DNA from: Virgibacillus sp. MSJ-26
GTDB taxonomy: Bacteria > Bacillota > Bacilli > Bacillales > Amphibacillaceae
Direction: 5' to 3'
DNA: 64,000 nucleotides
NCBI RefSeq assembly: GCF_018918075.1
Contig: NZ_JAHLPW010000005.1
Span: 124,001 to 188,000 of the forward strand
Shown piece by piece: positions 18,414 to 28,507 of this stretch (position 1 is the stretch's first letter; each line of letters starts with the position of its first letter). The position numbers and the translations under genes were made by a program. Under the pieces are notes generated by a model. It saw only the letters and a list, made by a program, of their open reading frames with translations, did not search any database and had not been told where the DNA came from.

Positions 18414-19316
18414 TTAATATTCATCATGTTTGAAGCCAAACTCATCTAATTGACGCTGTTTATTACGCCAATCCTTTTGAACTTTAACCCATAATTCTAG
18501 ATAAACTTGAGTTCCTAATAATACTTCAATTTCTTCTCGTGCTTTTTTTCCAATTGCTTTAAGCATACTACCTTTCTTACCAATCAAAATACCTTTTTGA
18601 GAGGCTCGTTCAGTAATAATGGTTGCTTGAATAAGTAATTTTCCCTGGTTTCTTTTTTCAATGTTCTCTATTCTGACAGCAACGGAATGAGGTATTTCTT
18701 CTTCTGTTAAATGCAGTACTTTTTCTCGAATGAGTTCGCTAATAATGAATCTTTCTGGATGGTCTGTCACTTGATCCTTAGGATAATATTGAGGGCCTTC
18801 AGGTAAATGTTGTTTTAATACATCAAGTAAGTGATCCACATTATTTCCTTGCAGAGCAGAGACTGGTACAATTTCTTCAAATTCATATTTCTCACGGTAA
18901 AAATCAATCAGCGGCAACAGTTCATCAGGATGAACCAAATCTATTTTATTTACAATTAAAAATACCGGCTTTTTTACTTTTTCTAATCGGTCGATAATAT
19001 ACTGGTCTCCACGGCCATACCCTTCTCTAGCATCAATCATAAACATAATCGCATCTACTTCGTTCAATGTGCTTTCCGCCATTTTCACCATAAAATCTCC
19101 TAATCGATGCTTTGGTTTATGGATTCCTGGTGTATCTATAAAGACCATTTGAGAGTCTTCATCTGTGAGGACACCTTGTATTTTATTTCGTGTTGTTTGT
19201 GCCTTATCACTCATTATAGCGATCTTTTGTCCGATAACTCTGTTCATAAATGTTGATTTACCTACATTAGGGCGCCCAATAATTGCTATAAATCCTGAAT
19301 TATAGTTAGTTTTCAT
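18414..19316 (-). CDS. era: GTPase Era
   Basis: A 300-residue GTPase that binds the 3' end of 16S rRNA and helps 30S assembly. G1 is GRPNVGKS (14-21), G3 DTPG, G4 NKID; the C-terminal KH domain contains [24 protein letters not shown] at 19316 follows TGGAGG. The cdd gene that normally separates era from dgkA is absent; a 207-bp non-coding stretch lies there. Confidence 0.97.
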   Translation of the reverse strand: MKTNYNSGFIAIIGRPNVGKSTFMNRVIGQKIAIMSDKAQTTRNKIQGVLTDEDSQMVFIDTPGIHKPKHRLGDFMVKMAESTLNEVDAIMFMIDAREGYGRGDQYIIDRLEKVKKPVFLIVNKIDLVHPDELLPLIDFYREKYEFEEIVPVSALQGNNVDHLLDVLKQHLPEGPQYYPKDQVTDHPERFIISELIREKVLHLTEEEIPHSVAVRIENIEKRNQGKLLIQATIITERASQKGILIGKKGSMLKAIGKKAREEIEVLLGTQVYLELWVKVQKDWRNKQRQLDEFGFKHDEY

Positions 19317-19495
19317 GTTGAGACCTCCATTTGATTATCTATATCTTACTACAAAAAATAGTTGATTTCACACTTTCGACAAAACTTATAATAACATTGT
19401 ATTATTCAACTTTATATCCCATATTTTAACACAAACAAAGACTTGTTTATCAACCTTAATAGTAATAACATCGATTCAACATTCATGAATATAAT

Positions 19496-19525
19496 AAAAA
19501 AAACTGCAAATTAATTGCAGTTTTT
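19496..19525 (-). terminator. Terminator after dgkA
   Basis: An 11-bp stem AAAAACTGCAA/TTGCAGTTTTT with an ATTAA loop, running into a T-run on the minus strand. It overlaps the dgkA stop. Confidence 0.8.
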
Positions 19526-19889
19526 AAGTAAATACATTAATAAGTTTAGGTATAAAAATAATTAATCCTATAATAACAGCTGTAAATGCAGTGATAAGAA
19601 CGGCAGCTGCAGATAAATCTTTAATAATTTTTGCAGCGGGGTGAATCGCTGGATTTAAATAATCCAGTAATTTTTCTATCGTACTGTTAAATATTTCCGC
19701 TACTAAGACACTACCAATTACTAATAGAATCACTAACCATTCAAACGTAGCTATATTGAAATAGACACTCATCATAATGACTAATAAACCTATGACGACA
19801 TGTATTTTAAAATTACGTTCTAATTTAATAGCAACTTTAATACCATGCCATGCATGCTTAAGACCAATACCTTTCTTCCTATCGGCCAA
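19524..19889 (-). CDS. dgkA: Diacylglycerol kinase family lipid kinase (undecaprenol kinase type)
   Basis: A 121-residue integral membrane kinase with three transmembrane segments and the DgkA signature AEIFNSTIEKLLDYLNP (general motif E-x-N-T-A-I-E). Gram-positive members phosphorylate undecaprenol, feeding the cell-wall lipid carrier pool. It overlaps ybeY by 11 bp, as in the B. subtilis dgkA-yqfG pair. Confidence 0.93.
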   Translation of the reverse strand: MADRKKGIGLKHAWHGIKVAIKLERNFKIHVVIGLLVIMMSVYFNIATFEWLVILLVIGSVLVAEIFNSTIEKLLDYLNPAIHPAAKIIKDLSAAAVLITAFTAVIIGLIIFIPKLINVFT

Positions 19890-20343
19890 GATTAAACTCT
19901 CCTAAAATTAACTCTTGCTTTTCAAACATCTCTTTCTCGTCTTCTTGATTCATATGATCATACCCTAATAAATGAAGAAATCCATGAACAGCTAAAAAGG
20001 AAAGTTCACGCTCATATGAGTGATTATATTCATCAGCTTGTTCGTTTGCTTTATCAACTGAAATCACAATATCTCCAAGTGCCAAGGGTATATTTCCACC
20101 AATTATCCCTACATCTCCTTCAACTGGATCTAAGAGTGCAAATGAAATAACATCAGTCGGTTTATCTATCTGTCGATAATTACGGTTTATCTCTTGGATT
20201 TCTTGGTTATTGACAAAGTTAACTGAAACCTCTGCTTCCTGAGGAACTTTTTCCTTATTTGCAGCAAACAGCAAAATATTTTGTAACAAGTCTATATTTT
20301 CGGCGGTAACTGTTTGAGTGTTATCTTGAAAATGTATATGCAT
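19879..20343 (-). CDS. ybeY: Endoribonuclease/rRNA maturation factor YbeY
   Basis: A 154-residue zinc metalloprotein needed for 16S rRNA 3'-end maturation and ribosome quality control. The zinc motif is HGFLHLLGYDH; NRNYRQIDKPTDVISF is also diagnostic. Its ATG follows the pgpH stop directly (pgpH ends at 20344), and its end overlaps dgkA, so all three are coupled. Confidence 0.95.
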   Translation of the reverse strand: MHIHFQDNTQTVTAENIDLLQNILLFAANKEKVPQEAEVSVNFVNNQEIQEINRNYRQIDKPTDVISFALLDPVEGDVGIIGGNIPLALGDIVISVDKANEQADEYNHSYERELSFLAVHGFLHLLGYDHMNQEDEKEMFEKQELILGEFNLGR

Positions 20344-22515
20344 TTAGTTTGCCTCCTCTGTTGGATATTGGATACGAGAATGAAATATTCCCTTCAACGT
20401 TTCACAAATGGTCTGATGAATTGTATTAAGCTCACTTATTGTAATTGGACATTCATCCAATTGGCCATCTTGCAGCCGGTCATTTACTATTGATGTAACA
20501 ATGTCCTCTATTTTTTGTTCAGTCGGTTCTTTCAGAGAACGAACGGCAGCTTCAACTGAATCACAGATACATACGATGGCTGCTTCTTTTGTTTGCGGTT
20601 TAGGACCTGGATAACGGAATTCTCTTTCATTGACTGATTTATCATTTTCCTTCTCTTTATAATAGAAATATTTAAGTAATGACGTTCCATGATGTTGCAA
20701 AGCGATATCAATGATTTCTTTTGGCATTTTTGCTTCTTTAAGCATATCCGCACCATCATATGGGTGACTAATAATGATATCCGCACTCTGTCTTGGCGCT
20801 AAAAAGTCGTGTGGGTTTCTAACAGCCAATTGATTTTCAATAAAATAATGTGGTCTTACCGTCTTCCCAATATCATGATAGTAAGCTCCTACCCTTGCGA
20901 GCAATCCATTAGCCCCAATCGCTTCACACGCAGTCTCACTTAAATTAGCAACCATTACAGAGTGGTGATAGGTTCCAGGAGCCTCCGTTAAAATTTTCTT
21001 GAGTAATGGTTGATTTGGACTTGACAATTGTAATAATTTAATGTCAGTAAGAATGCCTAATCCCGTCTCGAAAAACGGTAAAAGTCCGATTGTAAGTACA
21101 GTCGATAAGAAAGCTGAAGTAATTCCCAAACCAGATTGAATAAGTATATCTATAAAGGTATATTTTTCGAAAGAAAGAAATATAAATAGTAATAAAGACA
21201 TTATATTGATAACCGACATACCAAACCCGGCTTTTATGACTGCTAATCGATCTTTTAAATTTCTTAAAAAGATGATGGCCGCCATTTGAGAGAAAAAGAA
21301 GTATATGCCAGCCTCCATATTAAGTGAACCTGGAATTTCTCCATTGAAAATAACAAACCCCAATATAGAATACAAAAAGGCGAGTACAATAGCTAATCTA
21401 TCATTAATCAATTGCTTAATGAGCAATACACCTGTTGCCACAGGAACTACATAAAAGAGTTGATCCGTTTGTGACATAAACACACTTACTATTTTCATCA
21501 TACCCACAACTATGACACTTATTAATAATATTGTAGCCATTTTTCGCTTATCTAGATTATTATTCTTATCAAGATTAACCAATTCATTGGCGATAACTAA
21601 TATTAATAAAACAATTAATATAGACAATCCAATAATCGGGTAAATATTTCTTTCTTTATTTAATAAGCCCACGAGTATCAGCTCATCATATTTCTCATTT
21701 GTAATGGTTTGCCCTTCTCTGACAATGATTTCACCTGCTCTAATAACGACAGGCTCCACATTACTCTCCGCTTCTTTGCGTGCTTTAGCTGTTTTTTCAA
21801 CATCGAAAAATGAATTTTCTGCAATTGCAAATTCTGCTACTTCATATAAAGCTACTTTCAATTCGCTATTAAGATGACTAAATTTGAGATTATCCTTCAC
21901 TTCAGTTGAGGCACTCTTTATTGTTTCTGTTCGAACCCCTTTTTCAAGGGTATTCTTCAGTGAATCAATTAAAACTTTTTTTCCCTCTTCCCTATCTTCA
22001 ACAGGGATTTCAATTAAAGTCATCAAGACACTATCGTTTATATTGTCTGTTATTTGCTCAGATAATATTTCTTTAAGATGATTGAGTTTCTCTTGAAAGG
22101 GAATAGCGTTATCTTTATCTTCATCATTCTCCTCTTCTTCATCCTTATCATCTTTTTTTGCCTCAGCATCTCCATCAATTTCATCTTCCATTTTATCTAG
22201 TGCTTCAAATATCTCCTCAACATATTTAATTCTCTCATCAGTAATTTCAGTTGATATATCATAACGATCTTGCACAGCTTGAGAGGTTTCTCTTGTTTTA
22301 CGCTCAGTCTCTTGTTCATTCTCAATTGTAATAGGTGAACGTATCGTTTCTTTGGCTCGATTAAATCGTTCTATATCATATGTCTTAGTATAAACATTAT
22401 TAAATGTCATTAAGAAAAAGAAAATACCTAAAACAAGAACAGCTAAACTAATGACAAACCAGTTTGATTTACTTTTAAGAAAAATTGATATTTTTTCTTT
22501 TAAATTTGTAAGCAT
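20344..22515 (-). CDS. pgpH: Cyclic-di-AMP phosphodiesterase PgpH (7TMR-HD)
   Basis: A 723-residue membrane protein with an N-terminal anchor, a large extracellular 7TMR-HDED domain containing a K/E/D-rich insert (about 100-125), seven transmembrane segments (about 285-480), and a cytoplasmic HD domain (AYYHDIGKTVRP, later LQHHGTSLLKYF). This is the PgpH architecture that degrades c-di-AMP to pApA, linked to potassium and osmotic balance. Start ATG at 22515 with AGGTG six nt upstream; an in-frame GTG at 22524 overlaps that site. Confidence 0.93.
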   Translation of the reverse strand: MLTNLKEKISIFLKSKSNWFVISLAVLVLGIFFFLMTFNNVYTKTYDIERFNRAKETIRSPITIENEQETERKTRETSQAVQDRYDISTEITDERIKYVEEIFEALDKMEDEIDGDAEAKKDDKDEEEENDEDKDNAIPFQEKLNHLKEILSEQITDNINDSVLMTLIEIPVEDREEGKKVLIDSLKNTLEKGVRTETIKSASTEVKDNLKFSHLNSELKVALYEVAEFAIAENSFFDVEKTAKARKEAESNVEPVVIRAGEIIVREGQTITNEKYDELILVGLLNKERNIYPIIGLSILIVLLILVIANELVNLDKNNNLDKRKMATILLISVIVVGMMKIVSVFMSQTDQLFYVVPVATGVLLIKQLINDRLAIVLAFLYSILGFVIFNGEIPGSLNMEAGIYFFFSQMAAIIFLRNLKDRLAVIKAGFGMSVINIMSLLLFIFLSFEKYTFIDILIQSGLGITSAFLSTVLTIGLLPFFETGLGILTDIKLLQLSSPNQPLLKKILTEAPGTYHHSVMVANLSETACEAIGANGLLARVGAYYHDIGKTVRPHYFIENQLAVRNPHDFLAPRQSADIIISHPYDGADMLKEAKMPKEIIDIALQHHGTSLLKYFYYKEKENDKSVNEREFRYPGPKPQTKEAAIVCICDSVEAAVRSLKEPTEQKIEDIVTSIVNDRLQDGQLDECPITISELNTIHQTICETLKGIFHSRIQYPTEEAN

Positions 22516-22551
22516 AACGAGCACCTCATGTTTTAGGTAAGTATTATATAT

Positions 22552-22574
22552 AAATAAGACCCGCTTTGCGGGCT
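22552..22574 (-). terminator. Terminator between phoH and pgpH
   Basis: Stem GCCCGC/GCGGGT with AAA loop, extended by flanking A and T, then TTATTTATA on the minus strand. Short loop and GC-rich stem favour termination, though the T-run is imperfect. Confidence 0.65.
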
Positions 22575-22592
22575 TTTTGCAATTATTTAAAA

Positions 22593-23555
22593 TTACTTGT
22601 TCTCTTTTTCATATGCATCAATAATACGTTGTACAAGTGGATGTCTGACGACGTCGGTTTGATCTAAATGAACAAAAGAAATTCCATTTATATCAGATAG
22701 GAACTTATCGGCCTCTTTAAGTCCAGATTGAACACCTCGCGGCAAATCAACTTGGGTAATATCACCCGTTATAATCATTTTCGAGCCGAAACCAAGTCTT
22801 GTAAGAAACATTTTCATCTGTTCTGGCGTTGTGTTTTGCGCTTCATCTAAAATTGCAAAGGCATCGTCAAGCGTTCTTCCACGCATATAGGCTAAAGGTG
22901 CAATTTCTATCGTCTCTCGCTCAATCAGACGCATTGTATGTTCTACACCAAGAACATCATGTAATGCATCGTAAAGTGGGCGTAGATACGGGTCGACTTT
23001 TTCCTTTAAATCTCCTGGAAGAAAACCTAAACTTTCCCCTGCTTCGACTGCGGGTCGGGTTAAAATAATTTTCTTTATTAAACCATTTTTCAAAGCATGT
23101 ACGGCCATCACTACAGCTAAATACGTTTTTCCAGTTCCAGCTGGTCCAATTCCAAACACTAAATCATTCGACTTTATTGCTGAAATATATTTTTTTTGAC
23201 CTAATGTTTTAACACGGATTGGTTTGCCTTTAACATTCCGTGTAATTTCATCTTCAAACAATGTTTCAAATTGATTTATTTTATCCTTCTTCGCCAAGTC
23301 AATTGCATAAACAATATCTCGTTCGGTTATTGTTTGACCTTTTCTTATAACTGATAAAACAGTTAAAAGTATATCTTCAACAAGAGTAATATCAGATTTA
23401 TCACCAGAAACACTAACTTGTTCTCCGCGGGTTGTAATTGTAACATTTAATTGATCTTCTATATGTTTTAAATATTTGTCATTTATTCCAAAAAGATCTA
23501 ATGCTTCATTCGGTCCATTAAGTTGTAAATCAATCTTATGAAGGTTGTCAGGCAT
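22593..23555 (-). CDS. phoH: PhoH family ATPase
   Basis: A 320-residue PhoH-like protein. An N-terminal KH-like region (about 1-100) precedes the P-loop NTPase domain: Walker A GPAGTGKT near residue 140, Walker B AFAILDEAQNTTPEQM, and ITGDITQVDLP. Its role, probably RNA-linked, is uncertain. ATG at 23555 follows AAGGAG with 7 nt spacing; an in-frame TTG two codons upstream is less likely. It lies downstream of the sporulation genes yqfC-yqfD. Confidence 0.93.
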   Translation of the reverse strand: MPDNLHKIDLQLNGPNEALDLFGINDKYLKHIEDQLNVTITTRGEQVSVSGDKSDITLVEDILLTVLSVIRKGQTITERDIVYAIDLAKKDKINQFETLFEDEITRNVKGKPIRVKTLGQKKYISAIKSNDLVFGIGPAGTGKTYLAVVMAVHALKNGLIKKIILTRPAVEAGESLGFLPGDLKEKVDPYLRPLYDALHDVLGVEHTMRLIERETIEIAPLAYMRGRTLDDAFAILDEAQNTTPEQMKMFLTRLGFGSKMIITGDITQVDLPRGVQSGLKEADKFLSDINGISFVHLDQTDVVRHPLVQRIIDAYEKENK

Positions 23556-23610
23556 GTTCAATCTCCTTGATTAGTTAAATTAGTAAATAAATTAATGGGT
23601 ATATGTTGAA

Positions 23611-24843
23611 TTATTCCTTTTTATTTTTATCATCACCTTTTATCGGTTGTTCCTTAACAATATTTTCTTCTACAGTAGTATATAACTTTAACTTTACTTT
23701 ACCATTCTCGATAGTTTGATGCAAAAGTTTTTCAGAAGTAATTTCAACATCGGATCCTAACTGAAGTTTCAGCTCTTTTTTAGCTTGTTCGACTCCAGTC
23801 TTTATTGCCTCTTCTTTACTTCGCTCCATATCAAGGTGTTCTTTCTCGCTAATTGTCGATTTCACAATATTCACCGGTAACTGCCATCTTAAAAATCGAA
23901 TAGCATTATGTTCATTTTCAATTGTGCTTAATTCATATTCAGGTGAGCGAAATCCCCAGATTGGTATATTTATATCATTCATTTGTAGATAATATTTATT
24001 TACTTGATTTCCTGTTAACCTCTCGTGATTTGTTTTTAAAGGTACTGTAACTGATAGCTCATACCAAGTATTAGCAATAACTTCCCCCTCGGAAGATACA
24101 TAAATTGGTTTTTTTTCTCCTTTTTCACTATCTTCTTCATCGTCTTTATTAGTTAAATTTCCAGAAACGAGCAAATCACCTGGTTCCACATAATCATTAA
24201 CTTGGACTTTAGGTTGTCCTTTAGACACATACATTTTTTTAATAACACCTGTTTTAGTTGCAACCAAATCACGGGGACCTTGAACCTTTTCTTTTTCAAC
24301 AATTAGTTTCTCTACTCCTTCAAGTACAAAGGTTGTACCTTTTTTATGTACACCAACCCATAGTAATTCAGGTACATCTTCTTCTAATTGTCTTTGAATA
24401 TCTCCAGGTGAATCTAACGTGAACTTCCATACACCTGGATGAATACCATAGCTCGTTAATTGTTCACTAATTTTTTCTTCTAAATCTTTTGGCACCCCTG
24501 TGATTTCTACTTTCCAAATAATATTCGATAAAAAAATAACGAGCATTATACCGACTATAAGTCCAAAAATTAATTCTTTCTTACCTAAAAAACGGTTGAA
24601 AAAGAAAGGTATACCTTTCTTTTGTGTGAATTTAATTTTATATCGATGTTGTCTATTGATTCTTTTAATGAGTTGGACATGTTCTAATTTGATATTGCCA
24701 CTACACTTATCCTTCGCTTCTTTTTTAATATTCCAGACTGGAATGCTTTGATTTATGCAAGATTGAAAAAACATTTCAGGTAAATGACCCTCTATACTTA
24801 TCCTGACGTATCCAGAAAGAAAAGAGCCTTGAATGGGTTTCAT
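23611..24843 (-). CDS. yqfD: Sporulation protein YqfD
   Basis: A 410-residue YqfD-family (stage IV sporulation) protein. One transmembrane segment sits near residues 88-112 (LIFGLIVGIMLVIFLSNIIW); the large C-terminal part is extracytoplasmic, beginning with a POTRA-like stretch VEITGVPKDLEEKISEQL. The B. subtilis gene is transcribed by sigma-E and is needed for efficient sporulation. The C terminus is K/D/E-rich. It follows yqfC by 15 bp. Confidence 0.93.
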   Translation of the reverse strand: MKPIQGSFLSGYVRISIEGHLPEMFFQSCINQSIPVWNIKKEAKDKCSGNIKLEHVQLIKRINRQHRYKIKFTQKKGIPFFFNRFLGKKELIFGLIVGIMLVIFLSNIIWKVEITGVPKDLEEKISEQLTSYGIHPGVWKFTLDSPGDIQRQLEEDVPELLWVGVHKKGTTFVLEGVEKLIVEKEKVQGPRDLVATKTGVIKKMYVSKGQPKVQVNDYVEPGDLLVSGNLTNKDDEEDSEKGEKKPIYVSSEGEVIANTWYELSVTVPLKTNHERLTGNQVNKYYLQMNDINIPIWGFRSPEYELSTIENEHNAIRFLRWQLPVNIVKSTISEKEHLDMERSKEEAIKTGVEQAKKELKLQLGSDVEITSEKLLHQTIENGKVKLKLYTTVEENIVKEQPIKGDDKNKKE

Positions 24844-24858
24844 TGTGTCACTCCTTTA

Positions 24859-25137
24859 TTATGGAATAAATTTCACTTCCGAGATTGTTCCTTCTAATAA
24901 TATTTCTTCTGGTAACATGGTCTTTAATACAAACGAACTTCCCTGTATTTGAATATAACCTTTTGCCATTTTTAATCTTAGTTCTGTATCTGTGAAAACT
25001 GCTAGTCCTTTATGGTTCTCTATATAAACATGCAATTGACCAATCATAGTGATTCTAGGAAGCTCTAACAATACATCAGATGGTAAATCAAAGTATTTTC
25101 TTAATAATGGTCGAATGCGTTGATGCCACTTTTTCAT
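24859..25137 (-). CDS. yqfC: Sporulation protein YqfC (YabP/YqfC family)
   Basis: A 92-residue protein of the YabP/YqfC family, beta-rich with LPRITMIGQLHVYIENHKGL and a C-terminal IEGTISEVKF-like strand (here LLEGTISEVKFIP). Cotranscribed with yqfD; forespore/mother-cell expression is inferred from B. subtilis. ATG at 25137 follows GAGGAG. Confidence 0.92.
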   Translation of the reverse strand: MKKWHQRIRPLLRKYFDLPSDVLLELPRITMIGQLHVYIENHKGLAVFTDTELRLKMAKGYIQIQGSSFVLKTMLPEEILLEGTISEVKFIP

Positions 25138-25260
25138 ATAAGCAGTCTCCTCTCATTTTTATATTTATGATTATTCAAGGAAGATAAGAACATTAAACTT
25201 TAAACAGGAGTTGTTTTTAGATATGGAAATAAAAGTTTTAGAAGCTTTATTTAAAAACAT

Positions 25261-25302
25261 AAAAAAATCACTCATGGTAAGTTCCAACTTACCATGAGTG
25301 AT
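25261..25302 (-). terminator. Strong terminator after the unknown gene at 25307
   Basis: A 17-bp perfect stem (ATCACTCATGGTAAGTT and its complement, CC centre) followed by seven T on the minus strand. It isolates the floA group from yqfC-yqfD. Confidence 0.93.
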
Positions 25303-25306
25303 GTAG

Positions 25307-25873
25307 TTATCTTCTTTCATCAATAACACTTTTATAAGGTTTCCTAGCCCTAGGAGGGCCTAAAATTTCAGCCATAATAATACTTTCAGTCAGCCCTTTT
25401 CTTGACAGTCTTTTTTTCATTTGTTTCTTTACTTCTTTTTTATATTTATTATTATCCTGTAAAGATGGACTCGTTGTTTTACTCTGCATAGAAGAGAAAG
25501 ATTGATGTTCGTAATCGATTTGATTAGGTAAATCATCAAAATTTTGTATAGTTTCGTTCTGCATTTTCCCTGCCAATTGTTCAAGCTGTTTTTGCTGTTG
25601 GTCTTCTACTGAAATATCTTCGCCTATAGAACCGGTTTCACCGATTGGACTGGATGATGTTTCGTTTTTTGCATGTTGTCGTCTATTATGTTTTTCCGTC
25701 CTTCCCCGAGGTAGGGAGGCCTGTTTTCTTGTTTCAACAGGCCGTGGTGTACGATTAGTTTGCTTTTTTTGTTGTTCCTGATTATCCCCACCAAATAGTT
25801 TGGCAAGACCTCCGATAATAATTAGAACTATGATGAAGTTACTGAAGATAAAATCTATAATCGTTTCCATCAT
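25307..25873 (-). CDS. Unknown membrane-anchored, highly charged protein downstream of floA
   Basis: A 188-residue protein I do not recognise. Residues 5-27 form one hydrophobic N-terminal segment (FIFSNFIIVLIIIGGLAKLF); the remainder is hydrophilic and probably disordered, rich in Q, K, R, E, with a more ordered C terminus (VKKQMKKRLSRKGLTESI, then IMAEILGPPRARKPYK). It starts 28 bp after floA with AAGGAG ahead of two adjacent ATGs, and ends at a strong terminator, so it is likely the last gene of the nfeD-floA transcript. The B. subtilis locus yqfB holds the same position, but I cannot show homology. Confidence 0.72.
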   Translation of the reverse strand: MMETIIDFIFSNFIIVLIIIGGLAKLFGGDNQEQQKKQTNRTPRPVETRKQASLPRGRTEKHNRRQHAKNETSSSPIGETGSIGEDISVEDQQQKQLEQLAGKMQNETIQNFDDLPNQIDYEHQSFSSMQSKTTSPSLQDNNKYKKEVKKQMKKRLSRKGLTESIIMAEILGPPRARKPYKSVIDERR

Positions 25874-25901
25874 GTCGCTCCTTTAATGATCAGGCATTAA
25901 A

Positions 25902-26906
25902 TTAATCTTCATCTTCTCCATGATTATGTTCATGATCATCTTTAGACAGACGACCAATCATATCACGCATATCTGTGTCGGCATCAATATTTTTATAATT
26001 CATATAATCCATGACACCAAGATTTCCAGAACGAAGGGCTTCAGCAAGCGCCTTAGGTACTTCAGCTTCTGCTTCAACCACATATGCACGCATTTCTTCA
26101 ACTCTGGCTTGCATTTCTTGTTCTTGAGCCACAGCCATTGCACGGCGTTCTTCCGCTTTCGCTTGTGCGATGTTTTTATCCGCTTCAGCCTGATCCGTCT
26201 GTAAGATAGCTCCAATATTCTTACCAATGTCTACATCCGCAATATCAATAGATAGTATTTCAAAAGCTGTTCCTGCATCTAGGCCTTTCGCTAAAACTGT
26301 ATGTGAGATTGAGTCTGGATTTTCCAACACTTGCTTATGTGTTTCTGAACTACCTATTGTACTAACAACACCTTCACCTACACGGGCGATAACGGTCTCT
26401 TCACCAGCTCCCCCTACAAGTCGATCAATATTTGCTCTTACAGTTATACGAGCGAGAGCTTTCACTTCAATTCCATCCATAGCAATACCCGCTATAAATG
26501 GTGTTTCGATAACTTTAGGATTAACACTCATTTGCACAGCCTCAAGTACGTCACGGCCAGCCAGGTCGATTGCAGCACAACGTTCAAAAGATAGCTCAAT
26601 ATTCGCGCGATGTGCTGCAATTAAAGCATTAACTACGCGATCAACATTACCACCAGCAAGATAGTGACTTTCTAGCTTATTCGTACTAACACTCAACCCT
26701 GCTTTATGAGCTTTAATTAACGGGTTAATGACGCGGTTAGGAATAACACGACGCAGTCTCATCCCAACTAATTCAAATATCCCTACTTTAACCCCGGCAG
26801 CAAGCGCACTGATCCAGAGCATCACTGGAATAAAAGTAAATAAAATAGCTACTGCAATCAAAATAACTGCAATTAAAATAATCGGCATAACTTCTCCTAA
26901 TCCCAT
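25902..26906 (-). CDS. floA: Flotillin-like protein FloA
   Basis: A 334-residue SPFH-domain protein of functional membrane microdomains. An N-terminal membrane hairpin (about 6-30) is followed by the SPFH domain (about 35-220) and a helical A/E/Q-rich flotillin region ([20 protein letters not shown]). It ends with an acidic/histidine tail ([12 protein letters not shown]). ATG at 26906 follows TAGGAGG. It follows the long NfeD gene by 68 bp; in B. subtilis these partner proteins are YqfA/FloA and YqeZ. Confidence 0.95.
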   Translation of the reverse strand: MGLGEVMPIILIAVILIAVAILFTFIPVMLWISALAAGVKVGIFELVGMRLRRVIPNRVINPLIKAHKAGLSVSTNKLESHYLAGGNVDRVVNALIAAHRANIELSFERCAAIDLAGRDVLEAVQMSVNPKVIETPFIAGIAMDGIEVKALARITVRANIDRLVGGAGEETVIARVGEGVVSTIGSSETHKQVLENPDSISHTVLAKGLDAGTAFEILSIDIADVDIGKNIGAILQTDQAEADKNIAQAKAEERRAMAVAQEQEMQARVEEMRAYVVEAEAEVPKALAEALRSGNLGVMDYMNYKNIDADTDMRDMIGRLSKDDHEHNHGEDED

Positions 26907-26974
26907 AATATTTCCTCCTAAATATTTTATATATTAAAGTAATTGGCATCGTAGATTAATAAAATCTTTGATTA

Positions 26975-28309
26975 TCATCCAACACGTACAACGACGCGGA
27001 CGCCTTCCACTTTAACAACCTTAACCTTTTGATTCACTTCAATAAATCCACCCTCTGAGACAACATCAACCCGTTCTCCGTTGATCTCGGCAGTACCTGA
27101 GGGTCTTAAAGGGGTGACTGTCTTTCCTTCTAAACCTATTAATTCGAGTTTATTCTCAGAAGAAACATATCCTTGTTCTGTTGTAGCACTATCCCTTAAA
27201 ACAATATGACGGAAAACCCCTCGATCCATCCCTATCCACTTAAACAATATAACTGCCATTACAATTGCTACAATTAATGCAATTGCTATACTTAAGGACA
27301 TATGAGTAATGCTGGCGCCAGATAAAAATAGAGAAGTAAGAACAGCTCCTACCCCTAGCAGCCCAATGATTCCACCGGCAACAAAAAACTCTATTATAAT
27401 TAAAATTATTCCTATTATTAATAAAATAATAGCTTCCATTCCAGCTAAGCCTGCAATAATATGTCCATAAAAGAACAGAACTAAAGCAATTAATCCCATA
27501 ATCCCAGGTACACCAAAACCAGGGGAATATAATTCTACGACCAGCCCAAGACTAGCAATAGATAAAAGAATGGGTATGACAACCGGATTAGTCAGAAAGC
27601 GAGCAGCTTCCTCAGCAAGACTTGTTTCGGTCTCAACTACAGTGGCTCCGGATAAATCAAGCTCATGTAAAAGTTCAGTTCGATTATTAAGTGTACCTTC
27701 TGAGTAATTAATATCTTCTGCTACTTTCGGTCCAAGTGTCAAAAACTCCCCCTTACCCGCACTGTACTCTGGAAGGTCAATGTCTGGATCTGCCATTGCG
27801 GCAGCATATAATGGATCTCTGCCTTTTGATTCAGCAGCGCTTTTCATAGCCGCAAGCCAAGCTGATTGAGCTTTTTTATCTGCAGCTGTTCCTTCTTGAG
27901 TAATAACACCGCTTGCCCCCATCGTTGCATGGGGTTTCATATATATACTATCGGTGTTTAAAGCTATATATGAACCAGCGGACAAAGCTTCGTTTATTAT
28001 AAACGATGTTGACGGAATTTCTAGATTTTGTAGTATATTGGCAATCTGCCCTGCAGCGTCTACACGACCACCAGGTGTATCGATTTCAAAGATAATATGA
28101 TTGGCCCCTTCTTCCATTGCCTCTTGTGTGACTCGTTTTAAAAAGGCCTCTAAACCTCTTTCAACTTCATTTTCAACAGGTACGACATAGACAAGTTTAC
28201 CTTCCCCTTCACTATCTGCTGCTGTTATGTGTTCAAGATTATCAAATGATAATAATGTAAGTATGACTACAAACAAGGTTATGTATGGGGCAATTTTTCT
28301 AACACGCAA
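26975..28309 (-). CDS. yqeZ: Long-form NfeD membrane serine protease-like protein (YqeZ)
   Basis: A 444-residue NfeD protein: signal segment (about 5-27), ClpP-class protease-like domain with FEIDTPGGRVDAAGQI and an INEALSAGSYIAL stretch carrying the serine, about five transmembrane segments (about 235-360), and a C-terminal OB domain (LEGKTVTPLRPSGTAEING). It partners with FloA in microdomains. The start is TTG at 28309, directly behind AGGAGGTGATG. It heads the yqeZ-floA group. Confidence 0.93.
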   Translation of the reverse strand: MRVRKIAPYITLFVVILTLLSFDNLEHITAADSEGEGKLVYVVPVENEVERGLEAFLKRVTQEAMEEGANHIIFEIDTPGGRVDAAGQIANILQNLEIPSTSFIINEALSAGSYIALNTDSIYMKPHATMGASGVITQEGTAADKKAQSAWLAAMKSAAESKGRDPLYAAAMADPDIDLPEYSAGKGEFLTLGPKVAEDINYSEGTLNNRTELLHELDLSGATVVETETSLAEEAARFLTNPVVIPILLSIASLGLVVELYSPGFGVPGIMGLIALVLFFYGHIIAGLAGMEAIILLIIGIILIIIEFFVAGGIIGLLGVGAVLTSLFLSGASITHMSLSIAIALIVAIVMAVILFKWIGMDRGVFRHIVLRDSATTEQGYVSSENKLELIGLEGKTVTPLRPSGTAEINGERVDVVSEGGFIEVNQKVKVVKVEGVRVVVRVG

Positions 28310-28469
28310 AACATCACCTCCTCTTTACTTTTTTACTTATATAATATACGTCTTAATAATAGTATAGGTTTCATTTTTTCTTTAAAAATCTTTATATTAT
28401 ATAAATAATACCATATAATTTGGTGTGCGTGATATGTAGAAGATAGTTTATTCTCAATATATGGGCTAA

Positions 28470-28504
28470 ATAAAAAATCCTTGCCATAATTTGACAAGGA
28501 TTTT
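28470..28504 (-). terminator. Terminator of rpsU-yqeY
   Basis: A 10-bp stem AAAATCCTTG/CAAGGATTTT with an 11-nt loop, then TTATTT on the minus strand. Confidence 0.8.
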
Positions 28505-28507
28505 CAG

